Assembly (NCBI GenBank): GCA_965218865.1 | Contig: CBDCME010000073.1 | Location: 564,158-628,157, forward strand | Reading direction: 5' to 3' | Source of the DNA: CBDCME01 sp965218865 | GTDB taxonomy: Bacteria > Pseudomonadota > Alphaproteobacteria > JAAXGF01 | Length of the DNA: 64,000 bases | Translations under genes and position numbers: made by a program | Shown: positions 17,238 to 26,792 of the stretch, one piece after another | Layout: each line of letters opens with the position of its first letter | Numbering within the stretch: position 1 is the first letter of the stretch | Notes under the pieces: generated by a model | Database searches by the model: none | What the model was told of the DNA's origin: nothing | Seen by the model: only the letters and a program-made list of their open reading frames with translations

Positions 17238-17975
17238 TCAGTCAGCGCTGGCCAAATTTTCCGCGGCCATCTTTCCACCCCTGCCGGGAACCAAATCGTA
17301 GGTGACCTTCTGGCCTTCTCTGAGACCGGAAAGACCGGAGCGTTCGACGGCGCTTTTATGCACGTACACATCTCTCGAGTGATCTTCGGGCTCGATGAAG
17401 CCATAACCCCTGCCCGGGTCGAACCATTTAACCGTACCTCGTTTAGACTTGCTTTTTTCTCCCGCAGCTGATTCTCCGCCGACCTGCGGCGCGGCCCCGC
17501 CGGCGCTGACCTGCGGCGCGGCTCCGCTGGCGGCAGTTTCCTTTTCTTTCTCGCTCTTCTGGGTGTCCGGGTTGGTGGTCGGGACCCCGCAGGCGTCGCC
17601 CTCGGAGCAATATCGGTTGGCCCAGCGTCGGAGCGTTTGGGCGCCGTCGCCGGGGAGAGGCTCGACGATGGTGTGATCGCCACTCACCGTGCGCACCAAT
17701 CCCCACCCGCGCAAGGTGTTGATCCGCCGCATCACTTGGCCCTCGGGCACGCCGAGCGCCGAACTCAGGTTCCCGAAGGCGTAGCGTTCGTGGGCGAGCC
17801 GGCAGACCATGTCCCGGAGGACCTCGTCGCCGAGCAGGGCCGCCAGGCGGTCGATCTCCATCGGGACGCGGTAACCGCGATCCAGGTCATTGCCGTAACG
17901 GGGGAACGGCTCGACGCCGATCGCGGGCGCCGCAACAAAAAGTAGGGCAAAGGCTAGGGCAAATTGCTTCATCAT
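17238..17975 (-). CDS. Signal peptide + winged helix + cold-shock domain fusion protein
   Basis: 245 residues. Residues 1-20 (MMKQFALAFALLFVAAPAIG) look like a signal peptide. Residues 45-100 form a winged-helix-like unit (AFGNLSSALGVPEGQVMRRI, LRGWGLVR), followed by LRRWANRYCSEGDACGV. A low-complexity linker leads to a complete cold-shock domain, RGTVKWFDPGRGYGFIEPED, with the nucleic-acid-binding aromatic residues, ending AENLASAD. The first part is homologous to the prophage protein at 8757-9236. A signal peptide on a nucleic-acid-binding fusion is odd. A GGGAG site precedes the two ATGs; about 280 bp downstream hold nothing. Confidence 0.75.
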   Translation of the reverse strand: MMKQFALAFALLFVAAPAIGVEPFPRYGNDLDRGYRVPMEIDRLAALLGDEVLRDMVCRLAHERYAFGNLSSALGVPEGQVMRRINTLRGWGLVRTVSGDHTIVEPLPGDGAQTLRRWANRYCSEGDACGVPTTNPDTQKSEKEKETAASGAAPQVSAGGAAPQVGGESAAGEKSKSKRGTVKWFDPGRGYGFIEPEDHSRDVYVHKSAVERSGLSGLREGQKVTYDLVPGRGGKMAAENLASAD

Positions 17976-18046
17976 CGGGTCTCCCGTTATGCCAGCGCCT
18001 CTGATCGGCGCTTCGATGTTGATTCTATTGCGGTGATATCAACCGG

Positions 18047-18250
18047 TCAATCGCCTGATCGTATCCGGGTCTCAATCCTATTTCTTCTTTCATCCGTAAT
18101 CGCGGGCGGCTTCTGTACCATCGCCCCCCGAGGCCGGTCCCTCTCCGTATAGCACGATAACGCTTCTCCGATCGAGGCCAGAAATTCGGCGGTCAGGTCA
18201 TCATGAAGCGGGAGCCGAGGCGTTGCCCCCTTGAGCAGCCGAAATTTCAC
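18047..18250 (-). CDS. Possible small protein, 67 residues
   Basis: MKFRLLKGATPRLPLHDDLT then AEFLASIGEALSCYTERDRP: a plausible short protein in otherwise empty DNA between the cold-shock fusion gene and the multicopper oxidase. No family recognised. The 248 bp to its right (18251-18498) show no gene. Confidence 0.3.
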   Translation of the reverse strand: MKFRLLKGATPRLPLHDDLTAEFLASIGEALSCYTERDRPRGAMVQKPPAITDERRNRIETRIRSGD

Positions 18251-18498
18251 GGGCTATGAAATCCGAACCGAGCACGCGCAACAGAATTCAGTAACGTAGC
18301 GACGCGAACGCTGAATGCGACCGTTCACTGACGTGGCCACACATGGGGGTCGCGGTGCGGAAGAGCTTGATCGCAAGAATTGAAGTAACCGGATATCCGC
18401 TTCTGTGCAGGTTTCTCGGACGCCCGGCAGGGCGCATGGAACTGGGTACGGCGGTTGCGGGCATCGGAGAAGCGCCAAGGCACGAAATCGACACCAGG

Positions 18499-19956
18499 TT
18501 AGGGAATCACCACGAACTGGCCCATCATGCCACCGTCCTCGTGTTCGAGCATGTGGCAATGGTACATGTAGGGAACCTCGCGGTCCGCGAAATCCTTGAA
18601 TTGCATGATCAGACGCACCAGTTCGCCCGGCTTCACCAGAATCGTATCCTTGTATCCGCGCTGATCGATGCTCGGTTTCTCTCCGTTGCGTTCGAGGATA
18701 AGAAAATGAACGTCGTGGATGTGGAAGGGATGGGGCAGGGGCGACGCGTTCATGACTTCCCATACCTCGATATCGCCCAGTTTCACGGTTTCATCGATTC
18801 GTCCCATGTCGAACGGCTGGCCGTTGATGGCGAACCACCCCTTGCCCGAGGTTCCCATGGAAAGGGTGACCTTACGGATCACGGCGGCGTCCTCTTCGGC
18901 GAGCGGTTTGATATCGATCAGCCGCTCGGGAACGGGGACGTGTTTCTGCGCCGCTTCGGGGGCCCGGATTTCTATAATCGGGAAGGAGGAATTTTCAATG
19001 TCTTCGGGGTCTTCGATGCTTTCGGCGACCGCCCTGGCATCGTGGGGGAAACTATGGAGAACCACGTCTTCACCGTCCGAGACGTCAACGATAATTTCGG
19101 CCCGTTCCCCGGCGCCCAAAAGCACTCGCGTCATCTCGACCGGCGCCTTCAACAGGCTGCCGCCGGTGCCGATCTGGTAAAACGCTCGTTCGTCGTCGAA
19201 ACCGAGGTTGTAGACTCTCGCGTTGGAACCGTTCAGGACCCGAAATCGGATCCGCCCCGTGGTAGCCTGAAAAAATGCCTCGGGCGTGCCGTTGACCAGG
19301 ATCACGTCGCCGCGCATGCCCAGGATGTGATCGCGGTCCTCGGTCATGTAACGAAAAGTGCCATCCTCGTTGAAGGCGCGGTCTTGAATCACCAACGGAA
19401 TATCGTCGACGCCGTAGTCCTTTGGAAGATCAAGCGCGAGCGAGTCGTCGTCCTCGATGATGAACAGACCGGCGATTCCCATGTAAGTATGCTCGCCGGA
19501 TTTATGATGGGCATGGGGATGGTACCAGTTGAACGCCGCCTGCTGCATGATTCGAAAATGCGGCCGCCAAGTGTTCTTGGGCGCGATCTGCTGGGCCGGA
19601 CCGCCATCCATGGTGGCCGGAATGTGCAGGCCATGCCAATGTATGGTGGTCGTGACCCCGGTTCGGTTGGTGACGAAAAAATAAAGATAATCGCCTTTTT
19701 TCGCTCGGATCGTCGGTCCAAGATAATCGCCGTTCACGCCAAGCGTGGGGGTTCGAAACCCCGGCAAAAATTCTTTTTCGCCGGTTTGGAGTTTGAGAGC
19801 GATGACCCGGCTATCGCCCAGCTTCTTTCCCTCCATCAGGGGCGGGATGATCAGGGGATTGGAACCGGGCGGCGATCCCGCCGATGCCATGTTTCGCGGC
19901 ACCGCGACGTCAAAAATCGACGCGACCACGACGGCGATCAGACCCAATTTTTGCAT
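18499..19956 (-). CDS. Multicopper oxidase (CueO/laccase-like), exported
   Basis: 485 residues with a signal peptide (MQKLGLIAVVVASIFDVAVP). Copper ligand motifs are all present: TIHWHGLHIP and WYHPHAHHKSG in the first cupredoxin domain, HPFHIHDVHF and YHCHMLEHEDGGMMG in the last. The family oxidises Cu(I), metal ions or phenols while reducing O2 to water in the periplasm. No Met-rich insert typical of E. coli CueO is obvious. The ATG has a GAGGA-like site upstream; longer open frame upstream runs into the repeat element and is not coding. The substrate cannot be decided. Confidence 0.88.
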   Translation of the reverse strand: MQKLGLIAVVVASIFDVAVPRNMASAGSPPGSNPLIIPPLMEGKKLGDSRVIALKLQTGEKEFLPGFRTPTLGVNGDYLGPTIRAKKGDYLYFFVTNRTGVTTTIHWHGLHIPATMDGGPAQQIAPKNTWRPHFRIMQQAAFNWYHPHAHHKSGEHTYMGIAGLFIIEDDDSLALDLPKDYGVDDIPLVIQDRAFNEDGTFRYMTEDRDHILGMRGDVILVNGTPEAFFQATTGRIRFRVLNGSNARVYNLGFDDERAFYQIGTGGSLLKAPVEMTRVLLGAGERAEIIVDVSDGEDVVLHSFPHDARAVAESIEDPEDIENSSFPIIEIRAPEAAQKHVPVPERLIDIKPLAEEDAAVIRKVTLSMGTSGKGWFAINGQPFDMGRIDETVKLGDIEVWEVMNASPLPHPFHIHDVHFLILERNGEKPSIDQRGYKDTILVKPGELVRLIMQFKDFADREVPYMYHCHMLEHEDGGMMGQFVVIP

Positions 19957-20030
19957 GACTAAAATCCTCGAATTCGGTTTGCCGGCCCCCAGCTTTAGAT
20001 CTCTATTCCTTGCAAATTCCGACCGACTTC

Positions 20031-20149
20031 CAGTCTGTTCGAAAATGCGCGTCCGCGCATTTTTTGCGTCTGTCCTCCGCCCCCTCCCGGCCACCCACGA
20101 GAGTATGCTGATATGGCTGGCCGGTGCCGCGAGTTTTCGAACAGACTGT
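20031..20149 (-). repeat. Palindromic intergenic repeat, copy 1
   Basis: 119 bp bounded by a perfect 15-bp inverted repeat, CAGTCTGTTCGAAAA / TTTTCGAACAGACTG. Inside is a hairpin-plus-T-run (AATGCGCG TC CGCGCATT then Ts, 20044-20065) that resembles a Rho-independent terminator, and a second hairpin around CGGCCACCCA. It is the reverse complement of copies 2 and 5. It lies in the 611-bp gap between the divergent multicopper oxidase and AGCS symporter genes (19957-20567); nothing else is recognisable there except probable promoters. Confidence 0.85.
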
Positions 20150-20567
20150 TAGCGCGTGCGGATTACGAAGAAGCCTACCATAGCATAGAGCCGACGCGGA
20201 TCCTGAGTTTTCGAACAAACTCTCATAAATTTCTCGCCGCGAAGCGGAAAACCTGTCGTGCCGTTGTTGGTTTCTCGTCTGATCGCCGCGCCCCATCAAA
20301 ATTTTTCTATAAGTCGAGGACTTCCCCGTCACGATTCGCGGTTGAGATACGTGGTGTCATCAAGGTGATCGGAGATCCGGATATGTCGAAGGGTCATGGT
20401 GGGGCTGGCCGGGGGTGCCTTGACAGTATATTTTCGCGCGTTGAGGCTGCGGCCAGTGTCGGCGCGCTTCGCTCAAGATAGACCGACCGAATGAACGGCA
20501 ACCGATTCCACGGCGTTCATGCGATTCCGAAAATCCTAGCGCGGGCTTGGCCCACGGGGACGTAGAC

Positions 20568-22082
20568 ATGAAGGATACCGTCACCCTCTTCACCGTTCTT
20601 TTGATATTCGTTTTGCTGGTCTTGTCCCAGTCGGATCTCTCCGATGTCGACAAGATGATCAGCGGCAAGATTGCACCGATCTCGCGTGTTGTTGCCGAGA
20701 TCGTATTCTTTTCGGTACCGATATTCGGCATGCCCGTGCCGCTGATGGTCTTCTGGCTGGTCCTCGCGGCGCTGTTCGCGACCTTCTATTTCCGGTTTAT
20801 CAACATCAGGGCATTTCGGCACGCCTTCGCCTTGATCCGCGGAGTTTACGCCAACCCCAATGACACGGGCGAGGTCTCCCATTTCCAGGCCCTGGCGACC
20901 GCGCTTTCGGGAACGGTCGGTCTCGGCAACATCGCCGGCGTCGCCATTGCCGTTTCAGTGGGCGGTCCGGGGGCGACGTTTTGGATGATGGTAGCCGGTT
21001 TTCTGGGCATGTCCTTGAAATTCGCCGAGTGCACCCTGGGGGTGAAATACCGCAATGCTTATGCCGACGGCACCGTTTCGGGCGGCCCGATGTATTACTT
21101 GAGCAAGGGCCTAGCGGAGAGGAACCTCGTTACCCTGGGAAAGGGACTGGCGGTTTTCTACGCCGTCTGTTGTTTCCTCAGTGCCTTGGGTGGCGGCAAC
21201 ATGTTTCAAGCCAATCAATGTTTCCAGCAGTTCGTGAACGTCACCGGCGGGGAACAGAGTTTCATGGCCGACAAGGGTTGGCTTTTCGGTCTGGTGATGG
21301 CGATCCTGCTGGGTATCGTTATCATCGGCGGAATCAAGTCGATCGCGAAGGTGACCGAAAAGATCGTGCCGCTGATGGGGGTGATTTACGTTTCCGCCGC
21401 GTTGGTCATCATCATCAGCCACTTCCACCAAGTACCGGCGGCCTTCGCGGCGATCCTTCACGGCGCCTTCACCCCGGAAGGTGTCGCCGGCGGTGCCCTC
21501 GGGGCCTTGATTCAGGGCTTCAAGCGGGCGGCGTTCTCGAACGAGGCCGGGGTTGGTTCCGCCGCCATCGCCCATTCGGCGGTGCGGACCAAGGAGCCGA
21601 TCACCGAAGGCATCGTGGCGCTTTACGAACCCTTCATCGATACCGTCGTCATCTGCACCTTGACGGCGCTGGTGATCATCATCACTGGCTCCCACCATGT
21701 CGCGGGGATGAGCGGGGTCGCGCTCACCTCCGCGGCCTTCGAGAGCGTGATTTGGTGGTTTCCCTACGTCCTGGCCGTGGCCATCATGCTTTTCGCTTTC
21801 TCGACCATGCTTTCGTGGTCCTACTACGGGTCCAAATGCTGGACCTACCTTTTCGGCAAAAACCGGACCATGGATTTGATCTTCAAACTGATCTATTGCT
21901 GCTTCGTCATCATCGGTTGCACGATGAGCCTGCAGCCCGTGGTCGATTTCGCCGATTCGTCCCTTTTCGTCATGGCCGTGGCGAACGTAATCGGCCTCTA
22001 TATTCTCTTCCCGGTGGTCAAGAAGGAGCTCGATTCCTACTGGACACGTCTGCAACGCGGAGAGTTCAAGCGTTATCGCTAG
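20568..22082 (+). CDS. Alanine/glycine:cation symporter family protein (AGCS)
   Basis: 504 residues, about 11 membrane segments. The family signature is clear: TALSGTVGLGNIAGVAIAVS near residue 110, TVSGGPMYYL, and FKRAAFSNEAGVGSAAIAHS near 325. AGCS proteins import Ala, Gly or related amino acids with Na+ or H+. ATG 20568 is chosen over an upstream in-frame TTG. The gene converges with iolE and their 3' ends overlap by 17 bp. No other amino acid genes are adjacent, so the substrate stays open. Confidence 0.9.
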   Translation: MKDTVTLFTVLLIFVLLVLSQSDLSDVDKMISGKIAPISRVVAEIVFFSVPIFGMPVPLMVFWLVLAALFATFYFRFINIRAFRHAFALIRGVYANPNDTGEVSHFQALATALSGTVGLGNIAGVAIAVSVGGPGATFWMMVAGFLGMSLKFAECTLGVKYRNAYADGTVSGGPMYYLSKGLAERNLVTLGKGLAVFYAVCCFLSALGGGNMFQANQCFQQFVNVTGGEQSFMADKGWLFGLVMAILLGIVIIGGIKSIAKVTEKIVPLMGVIYVSAALVIIISHFHQVPAAFAAILHGAFTPEGVAGGALGALIQGFKRAAFSNEAGVGSAAIAHSAVRTKEPITEGIVALYEPFIDTVVICTLTALVIIITGSHHVAGMSGVALTSAAFESVIWWFPYVLAVAIMLFAFSTMLSWSYYGSKCWTYLFGKNRTMDLIFKLIYCCFVIIGCTMSLQPVVDFADSSLFVMAVANVIGLYILFPVVKKELDSYWTRLQRGEFKRYR

Positions 22083-23001
22083 TCCCGCTTCCGCCTGGCG
22101 ATCCGGACGCCGACGCCAGCGGAAGACCCGCTTTCCGGGCCATCTCCCGGAGATGTTTCAGACCCATTCCGGCGTAGGTGAGGGGAGGGGCCTTGGCCGG
22201 GTCCTGCTCGGCCTCGACGACGAGCCAGCCGCCGTAGTCCGTCTCGGCGAGGGCGTTCGCGAAGCGCCCAAAATCCACGGCCCCGTCTCCGGGCACGGTG
22301 AATACGCCTGCCAGAACGGCCTCGAGAAAGCTCGAATCCGCGTTCTTGACTTGATTGAGAACCGCGCCGCGGACGTCCTTGCAGTGGACGTGGATCAGGC
22401 GGTTCGCGTGCTTTCGGGCCAGCTTTTCGGCATCGGCACCGGCGTAGGCGAGATGACCGCTGTCGAGAACCAGTCCGACCGTCTCGTCGGTAGATTCCAT
22501 CAGCCGGTCGATGTCGCTCTCGGATTCGACGACGGTGCCCATGTGATGGTGGTAGGCGAGACGGAGACCGTTTTCCCGCAGATGGGCGCCAACTTCGTTG
22601 AGCCGGTCGCCGAGGCGCCGCCATTCGCTCTTTCCGAGATGCGGGCGCTGGCTCAACGGCGTCTCGATGGTGCCGTGAACGCTGCCCGAGACCTCGGCGA
22701 AAACCATGACTTGGCACCCCATCGCGGTCAACAACGACAGATGATCCGAAAGAGCGGCGATCTCGGATCGGCTGTCGCGTTCGAGGAGCCGGGCACTGTA
22801 CCAACCTGAAATCAATTCGAGTCGGTGCCGCCGCAAGATCGGCCGCAAGGCCGCGGCGCGACGCGGAAATTTGCGCCCCAGTTCGATCCCCTCGTAGCCG
22901 AGCGCCGCGGCTTCGGCCAAACAGGTTTCCAGCGCTATTTCGTCACCCAACGCGGGCAGATCGTCGTTGCTCCAGCTCAAGGGGCTGACGCCGATCGGCA
23001 T
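22066..23001 (-). CDS. iolE: Inosose dehydratase IolE
   Basis: 311 residues, a xylose-isomerase-like TIM barrel. It dehydrates 2-keto-myo-inositol to 3D-(3,5/4)-trihydroxycyclohexane-1,2-dione. Family segments include IGVSPLSWSNDDLPALG, ALGYEGIELGRKFPR, LRLAYHHHMGTVVES and GLVLDSGHLAYAG, with metal ligands expected among those Glu/Asp/His. ATG 23001 starts three bases after the iolD stop. Last gene of the iolB-C-D-E operon; its end overlaps the convergent symporter gene. Confidence 0.93.
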   Translation of the reverse strand: MPIGVSPLSWSNDDLPALGDEIALETCLAEAAALGYEGIELGRKFPRRAAALRPILRRHRLELISGWYSARLLERDSRSEIAALSDHLSLLTAMGCQVMVFAEVSGSVHGTIETPLSQRPHLGKSEWRRLGDRLNEVGAHLRENGLRLAYHHHMGTVVESESDIDRLMESTDETVGLVLDSGHLAYAGADAEKLARKHANRLIHVHCKDVRGAVLNQVKNADSSFLEAVLAGVFTVPGDGAVDFGRFANALAETDYGGWLVVEAEQDPAKAPPLTYAGMGLKHLREMARKAGLPLASASGSPGGSGTSDNA

Positions 23002-23003
23002 GA

Positions 23004-24851
23004 TCAGGAATCGACGCGTTGATCGCGGGTTCGCGCGACGTAGGTGTCGCGGGCTTGGCGGACTTCCGAGCGCTCGGAGACTTCCGGCACGGCGACGTCC
23101 CACCAGGCACCGCCTTCTTCCGTGCTCGACGCCGGGTCCGTTTCGATGGCGATGACGTAGGTTCGCGCGCAATTCCTTGCCCGCTCCAAGGCCTGCTGGA
23201 GTTCGGCGATTCCCGTGACCTTTTTGCTTTCCGCGCCCAGGCTCGCGGCGTGGGCGGCGAAATCGACCGGATTGGCAGTGAGATGCCGGGTATCCGCGAA
23301 AAGATTGTTGAAGGAGGCACCACCGCAGGCGTTCTGCAGGCGGTCGATGCAACCAAAGCCACGGTTGTCGAGAACCACGATCGTGAGCTTGAGGCCCAGC
23401 ATCACCGAGGTCGCGATTTCCGAATTCATCATCAGATAGCTGCCGTCTCCGAGGAGCACGTACACCTCGCGCTCCGAAAACGCCATCTTGACGCCGAGGC
23501 CGCCGGCGATCTCGTATCCCATGCACGAATAGCCGTATTCGACGTGGTATCCGTCGCGATCCGAGGTCCGCCAGAGCTTGTGCAATTCGCCCGGCAATCC
23601 TCCCGCGGCGCAGACGACGATGTCTTCCGGGCGGCAGAATCGGTTGACCGCGCCGAGGACCTGGGCATCGGAAGGAAGCGGCGCGTTGCTCGAGGCCGTG
23701 ACCCGATCGACGACACCGTCCCAGGCACTTTTGAGTTCCGTCACCTGGCGGCTCCAATTTTCGCGGGCGCGCCAGCTTCCGAGCGCCTCGTCGAGAGCGG
23801 CGATCCCGCGGCCCGCATCGGCGACGAGGGGTTGGGCCCCGTGTTTCTCGGCATCGAACGGTGAGACGTTGAGGTGCACGATATTGAGGTCCGGATGGGA
23901 GAACAGCGATCGCGACGCGGTGGTGAAATCCTGCAGGCGGGTGCCGATGGCGATGACGGTGTCGGCGTTCCGCGCGAGGGTGTTGGCGACGCTCGAACCG
24001 GTGACGCCGATGGCGCCGACGGCGCAGGCTTCATCCCAAGGCACGGTGCCCTTGCCGGCCTGGGTTTCCGCTACCGGTATCCGCCGCTTGTTCGCGAACT
24101 CGCGCAGAAGTTCGGAGGCGAGGGAATAGTGGACGCCCCCACCGGCGATAATCAGAGGATTTTCCGAAGCGGCCAGGACGTCCACCGCCGCGCGCAGTTC
24201 CCCGGCGTCGGGACCGGGCCGCCGCAACCGCCGGACCCGGCGCCGGAAGAAACTGTCCGGGTAGTCATAAGCCTCGGTTTGGACGTCCTGGGGAAAGGCC
24301 AGTGTCACCGGCCCACAATTCACGGGATCGGTCAATACGCGGCAGGCCTCGGAGAGGCTTGCCATCACCTGCTCGGCCCGGGAAATGCGGTCCCAAAATC
24401 GCGAAACGGGCCGAAAACAGTCGTTGGCGCTAACCGTCCGGTCGGCGAAGTCCTCGATCTGCTGCAACACCGGATCGGGACGCCGGTTGGCGAATACGTC
24501 GCCGGGCAGGAACATCACCGGCAGGCGGTTCACATGGGCCAGCGCCGCCGCCGTCACCATGTTCGTGGCCCCGGGTCCGATCGAGCTGGCGCAGACCATC
24601 ATGCGGCGCCGGCGCGTCGCCTTGGCGAAGGCGATAGCGCTGTGGGCCATGGCCTGTTCATTGTGGCCTCGGTAGGTCGGCAAGGTTTCGCGCGCCTCGT
24701 GGAGCGCCTCGCCCAAGCCAGCGACGTTGCCGTGACCGAAGATCGCGAACACGCCCGCGAACATGGCTACGGTCTCGCCGTTCCATTCGACGTGTTGGGC
24801 GCACAAATAACGGACCAGGGCCTGAGCCGCCGTTAGCCTCGAAGTTCCCAT
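23004..24851 (-). CDS. iolD: Trihydroxycyclohexane-1,2-dione hydrolase IolD
   Basis: 615-residue thiamine-diphosphate enzyme that opens the ring of 3D-(3,5/4)-trihydroxycyclohexane-1,2-dione to 5-deoxy-glucuronate. The N-terminal PYR domain contains the catalytic Glu region (YRGHNEQAMAHSAIAFAKAT); the ThDP-binding motif in the C-terminal domain is LLGDGSYLMMNSEIATSVML then LDNRGFG. Full length for the family. It follows iolC by 51 bp and precedes iolE by 2 bp. Confidence 0.94.
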   Translation of the reverse strand: MGTSRLTAAQALVRYLCAQHVEWNGETVAMFAGVFAIFGHGNVAGLGEALHEARETLPTYRGHNEQAMAHSAIAFAKATRRRRMMVCASSIGPGATNMVTAAALAHVNRLPVMFLPGDVFANRRPDPVLQQIEDFADRTVSANDCFRPVSRFWDRISRAEQVMASLSEACRVLTDPVNCGPVTLAFPQDVQTEAYDYPDSFFRRRVRRLRRPGPDAGELRAAVDVLAASENPLIIAGGGVHYSLASELLREFANKRRIPVAETQAGKGTVPWDEACAVGAIGVTGSSVANTLARNADTVIAIGTRLQDFTTASRSLFSHPDLNIVHLNVSPFDAEKHGAQPLVADAGRGIAALDEALGSWRARENWSRQVTELKSAWDGVVDRVTASSNAPLPSDAQVLGAVNRFCRPEDIVVCAAGGLPGELHKLWRTSDRDGYHVEYGYSCMGYEIAGGLGVKMAFSEREVYVLLGDGSYLMMNSEIATSVMLGLKLTIVVLDNRGFGCIDRLQNACGGASFNNLFADTRHLTANPVDFAAHAASLGAESKKVTGIAELQQALERARNCARTYVIAIETDPASSTEEGGAWWDVAVPEVSERSEVRQARDTYVARTRDQRVDS

Positions 24852-24902
24852 GGCACCTGTTTCCGCAAACTTCCCACCGGCCCCACTGGGCGGCGAAACC
24901 CT

Positions 24903-26792
24903 TCAACCAGAACGTGCCTGCCGCCAGTTTTCACCGGCGCGGCGAAAGTCTATTGCTACTCGCGTGACCAGGCCGTCATCGTCGAGCCGTTCAGCCAGCC
25001 AATCGCGTTCCGCCTCGGCGATCATATGCCTATTCGCAACGAATCCCTTGCACAATGGCTGCCGAGTGGCCACCGCCACGGCGCCCCGCGTGACTTCGTC
25101 GTCGCGCTCCCAGCTTCTCCTTACGAGCACGCCCCGGCAATGGCGGTCCCTGCCGGCCACAACCTGGCTCAGGCGTTCCCAGGACGCCGGGCCCAAGGTC
25201 TCCCCGAGGAGCCACCAGTCGGGATAAATCCCGCGATCGTAAAGGCGCGAAACCACTCTCTCGGCCACGGGAAGGCCGCCATCTTCCGACCTCGCGACGA
25301 TTTCAAGCAACAGTTCATGTTCGGTGGTGACGCAGGCGTCATAGAGCGCCTGAAGCTGCTCTTCTTGTGTTGCCGACGGACTCCCTTGTTTGTCCCATTG
25401 GCCGTGGACTCGGCAGATGGCGACGTGATCGGTCGGCCAGCTTCGCAGAGACGCCGAAACGGCGCTCGCGGACGTCGAAACATCAGCGCCGGACGCGATC
25501 GGGCGTCCGATCCACGAATCTCCGGCGTCCGACACCATCAGCGCCTGGTCGTCCTCGGCGGGATCGATGATCACCCCGACGGCATGGCGGTCGTCGTCGG
25601 CGCCGCGCACGCCTGCGCTGATGAGCGCGACCAGTCGGGCGCGGCGCGCCGCTGCCGCCTCGTCGTTCGTCGGACTCGGAGTACCAAGATCCAATACCTG
25701 GAGTTCGGGCCATTCGCGCTCTCGGTTCGAGGCTCGATGGAGACGGGCGAAGACCCGGTCGCCGTCGGGGCGTTTCATCCCGCCAGCGGCGACGAAAGTC
25801 ATGAGTTCGTCCCAGGAAGGCATCGCCGGGGCGCAGCCATGGCGGCTGACGACGAGGGCGCCGCAGGCGTTGCCGAGGGCGCAACAACGTTGCCACGGCT
25901 CTTCCCGGAGCCAGCCGCGCAAGAACCCGCTCAAGAAAGCGTCTCCGGCGCCCAGCACGTTGAAAACCTCGACCTCGAATCCGGGACCGGTCGCGCCCTC
26001 CTCGACGTGGTTTGGAACCGCCGTGGGGAAAACGACGCAGCCCCGAGGTCCCCGTTTGAGAACCAGAACGGCGTCCGTAAGCTCCCGAATTCGGCGTAGC
26101 GCCGGTACTGTTTCGGACTGGCCCCCAGCGATATGGAATTCCTCTTCGGTTCCGACGACGAGGTCGCAGTCGGCGACGATGCCTTGCAGATGGGTGCTGA
26201 CCCTGTCGCTGGCGACGAAGCGTTCCTCGCCCTCGCCGGGCCCGGTCAGTCCCCAGAGGACCGGACGATAGTCGATGTCAAACACAATTCTGGTGCCTCC
26301 GTCCCGTGCCGCCGCCATCGCGGCGCGGCAAGCGCGGTCGACACCCGGGGCCGAGAAATGGGTGCCGCTGACCAGCAGGGCCCGCGAGCCGGCGATGAAT
26401 GCCGCGTCCACGTCGTTTGCCGCGAGTGCCATATCGGCGCAATTCTCGCGATAGAAGATCAGGGGAAACGTCTCGCGGTCGCGGATCCCGAGAATCACGA
26501 GCGCCGTGAGGCGTTCCGGATCGGTCTTGACGTGGCTGACGTCGACTCCCTCGCGGGCCAGGGTCTGGCGGATGAAGCGGCCCATGTGCTCGTCGCCGAC
26601 CCGCGTCAGCATCGCCGACCGCAAGCCCAGGCGCGCGCTCCCGACCGCGATGTTGGCCGGGGAGCCTCCCAGGTATTTGCGAAAACTTTGCATGTCCTCG
26701 AGCCGCCCGCCGAGCCGCCCGCCGATCTGCTCGCCATAGAGATCGACACCGGCGCGGCCCATGCAGATCACGTCGAGGGAGCGCTCAGTCAT
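24903..26792 (-). CDS. iolC: 5-dehydro-2-deoxygluconokinase IolC fused to DUF2090
   Basis: 629 residues. Residues 1-330 are a PfkB-family sugar kinase (MGRAGVDLYGEQIGGRLGG..., FRKYLGGSPANIAVGSARLG, catalytic NVLGAGDAFLSGFLRGWL) that phosphorylates 2-deoxy-5-keto-gluconate. Residues 350-629 are DUF2090, an aldolase-like domain often fused to IolC in proteobacteria. At the start of DUF2090 the usual AFDHR-type motif is not seen: after REREWPELQ the sequence is VLDLGTPSPTND, so this half may have altered or lost activity. Overlaps iolB by 8 bp. Confidence 0.93.
   Translation of the reverse strand: MTERSLDVICMGRAGVDLYGEQIGGRLGGRLEDMQSFRKYLGGSPANIAVGSARLGLRSAMLTRVGDEHMGRFIRQTLAREGVDVSHVKTDPERLTALVILGIRDRETFPLIFYRENCADMALAANDVDAAFIAGSRALLVSGTHFSAPGVDRACRAAMAAARDGGTRIVFDIDYRPVLWGLTGPGEGEERFVASDRVSTHLQGIVADCDLVVGTEEEFHIAGGQSETVPALRRIRELTDAVLVLKRGPRGCVVFPTAVPNHVEEGATGPGFEVEVFNVLGAGDAFLSGFLRGWLREEPWQRCCALGNACGALVVSRHGCAPAMPSWDELMTFVAAGGMKRPDGDRVFARLHRASNREREWPELQVLDLGTPSPTNDEAAAARRARLVALISAGVRGADDDRHAVGVIIDPAEDDQALMVSDAGDSWIGRPIASGADVSTSASAVSASLRSWPTDHVAICRVHGQWDKQGSPSATQEEQLQALYDACVTTEHELLLEIVARSEDGGLPVAERVVSRLYDRGIYPDWWLLGETLGPASWERLSQVVAGRDRHCRGVLVRRSWERDDEVTRGAVAVATRQPLCKGFVANRHMIAEAERDWLAERLDDDGLVTRVAIDFRRAGENWRQARSG

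Noticed and set aside
18343..19962. Long plus-strand open frame of 539 codons opposite the multicopper oxidase
   Set aside because: It is the antisense shadow of a gene with clear copper motifs. GC-rich coding DNA often leaves such frames; no domain is recognisable.
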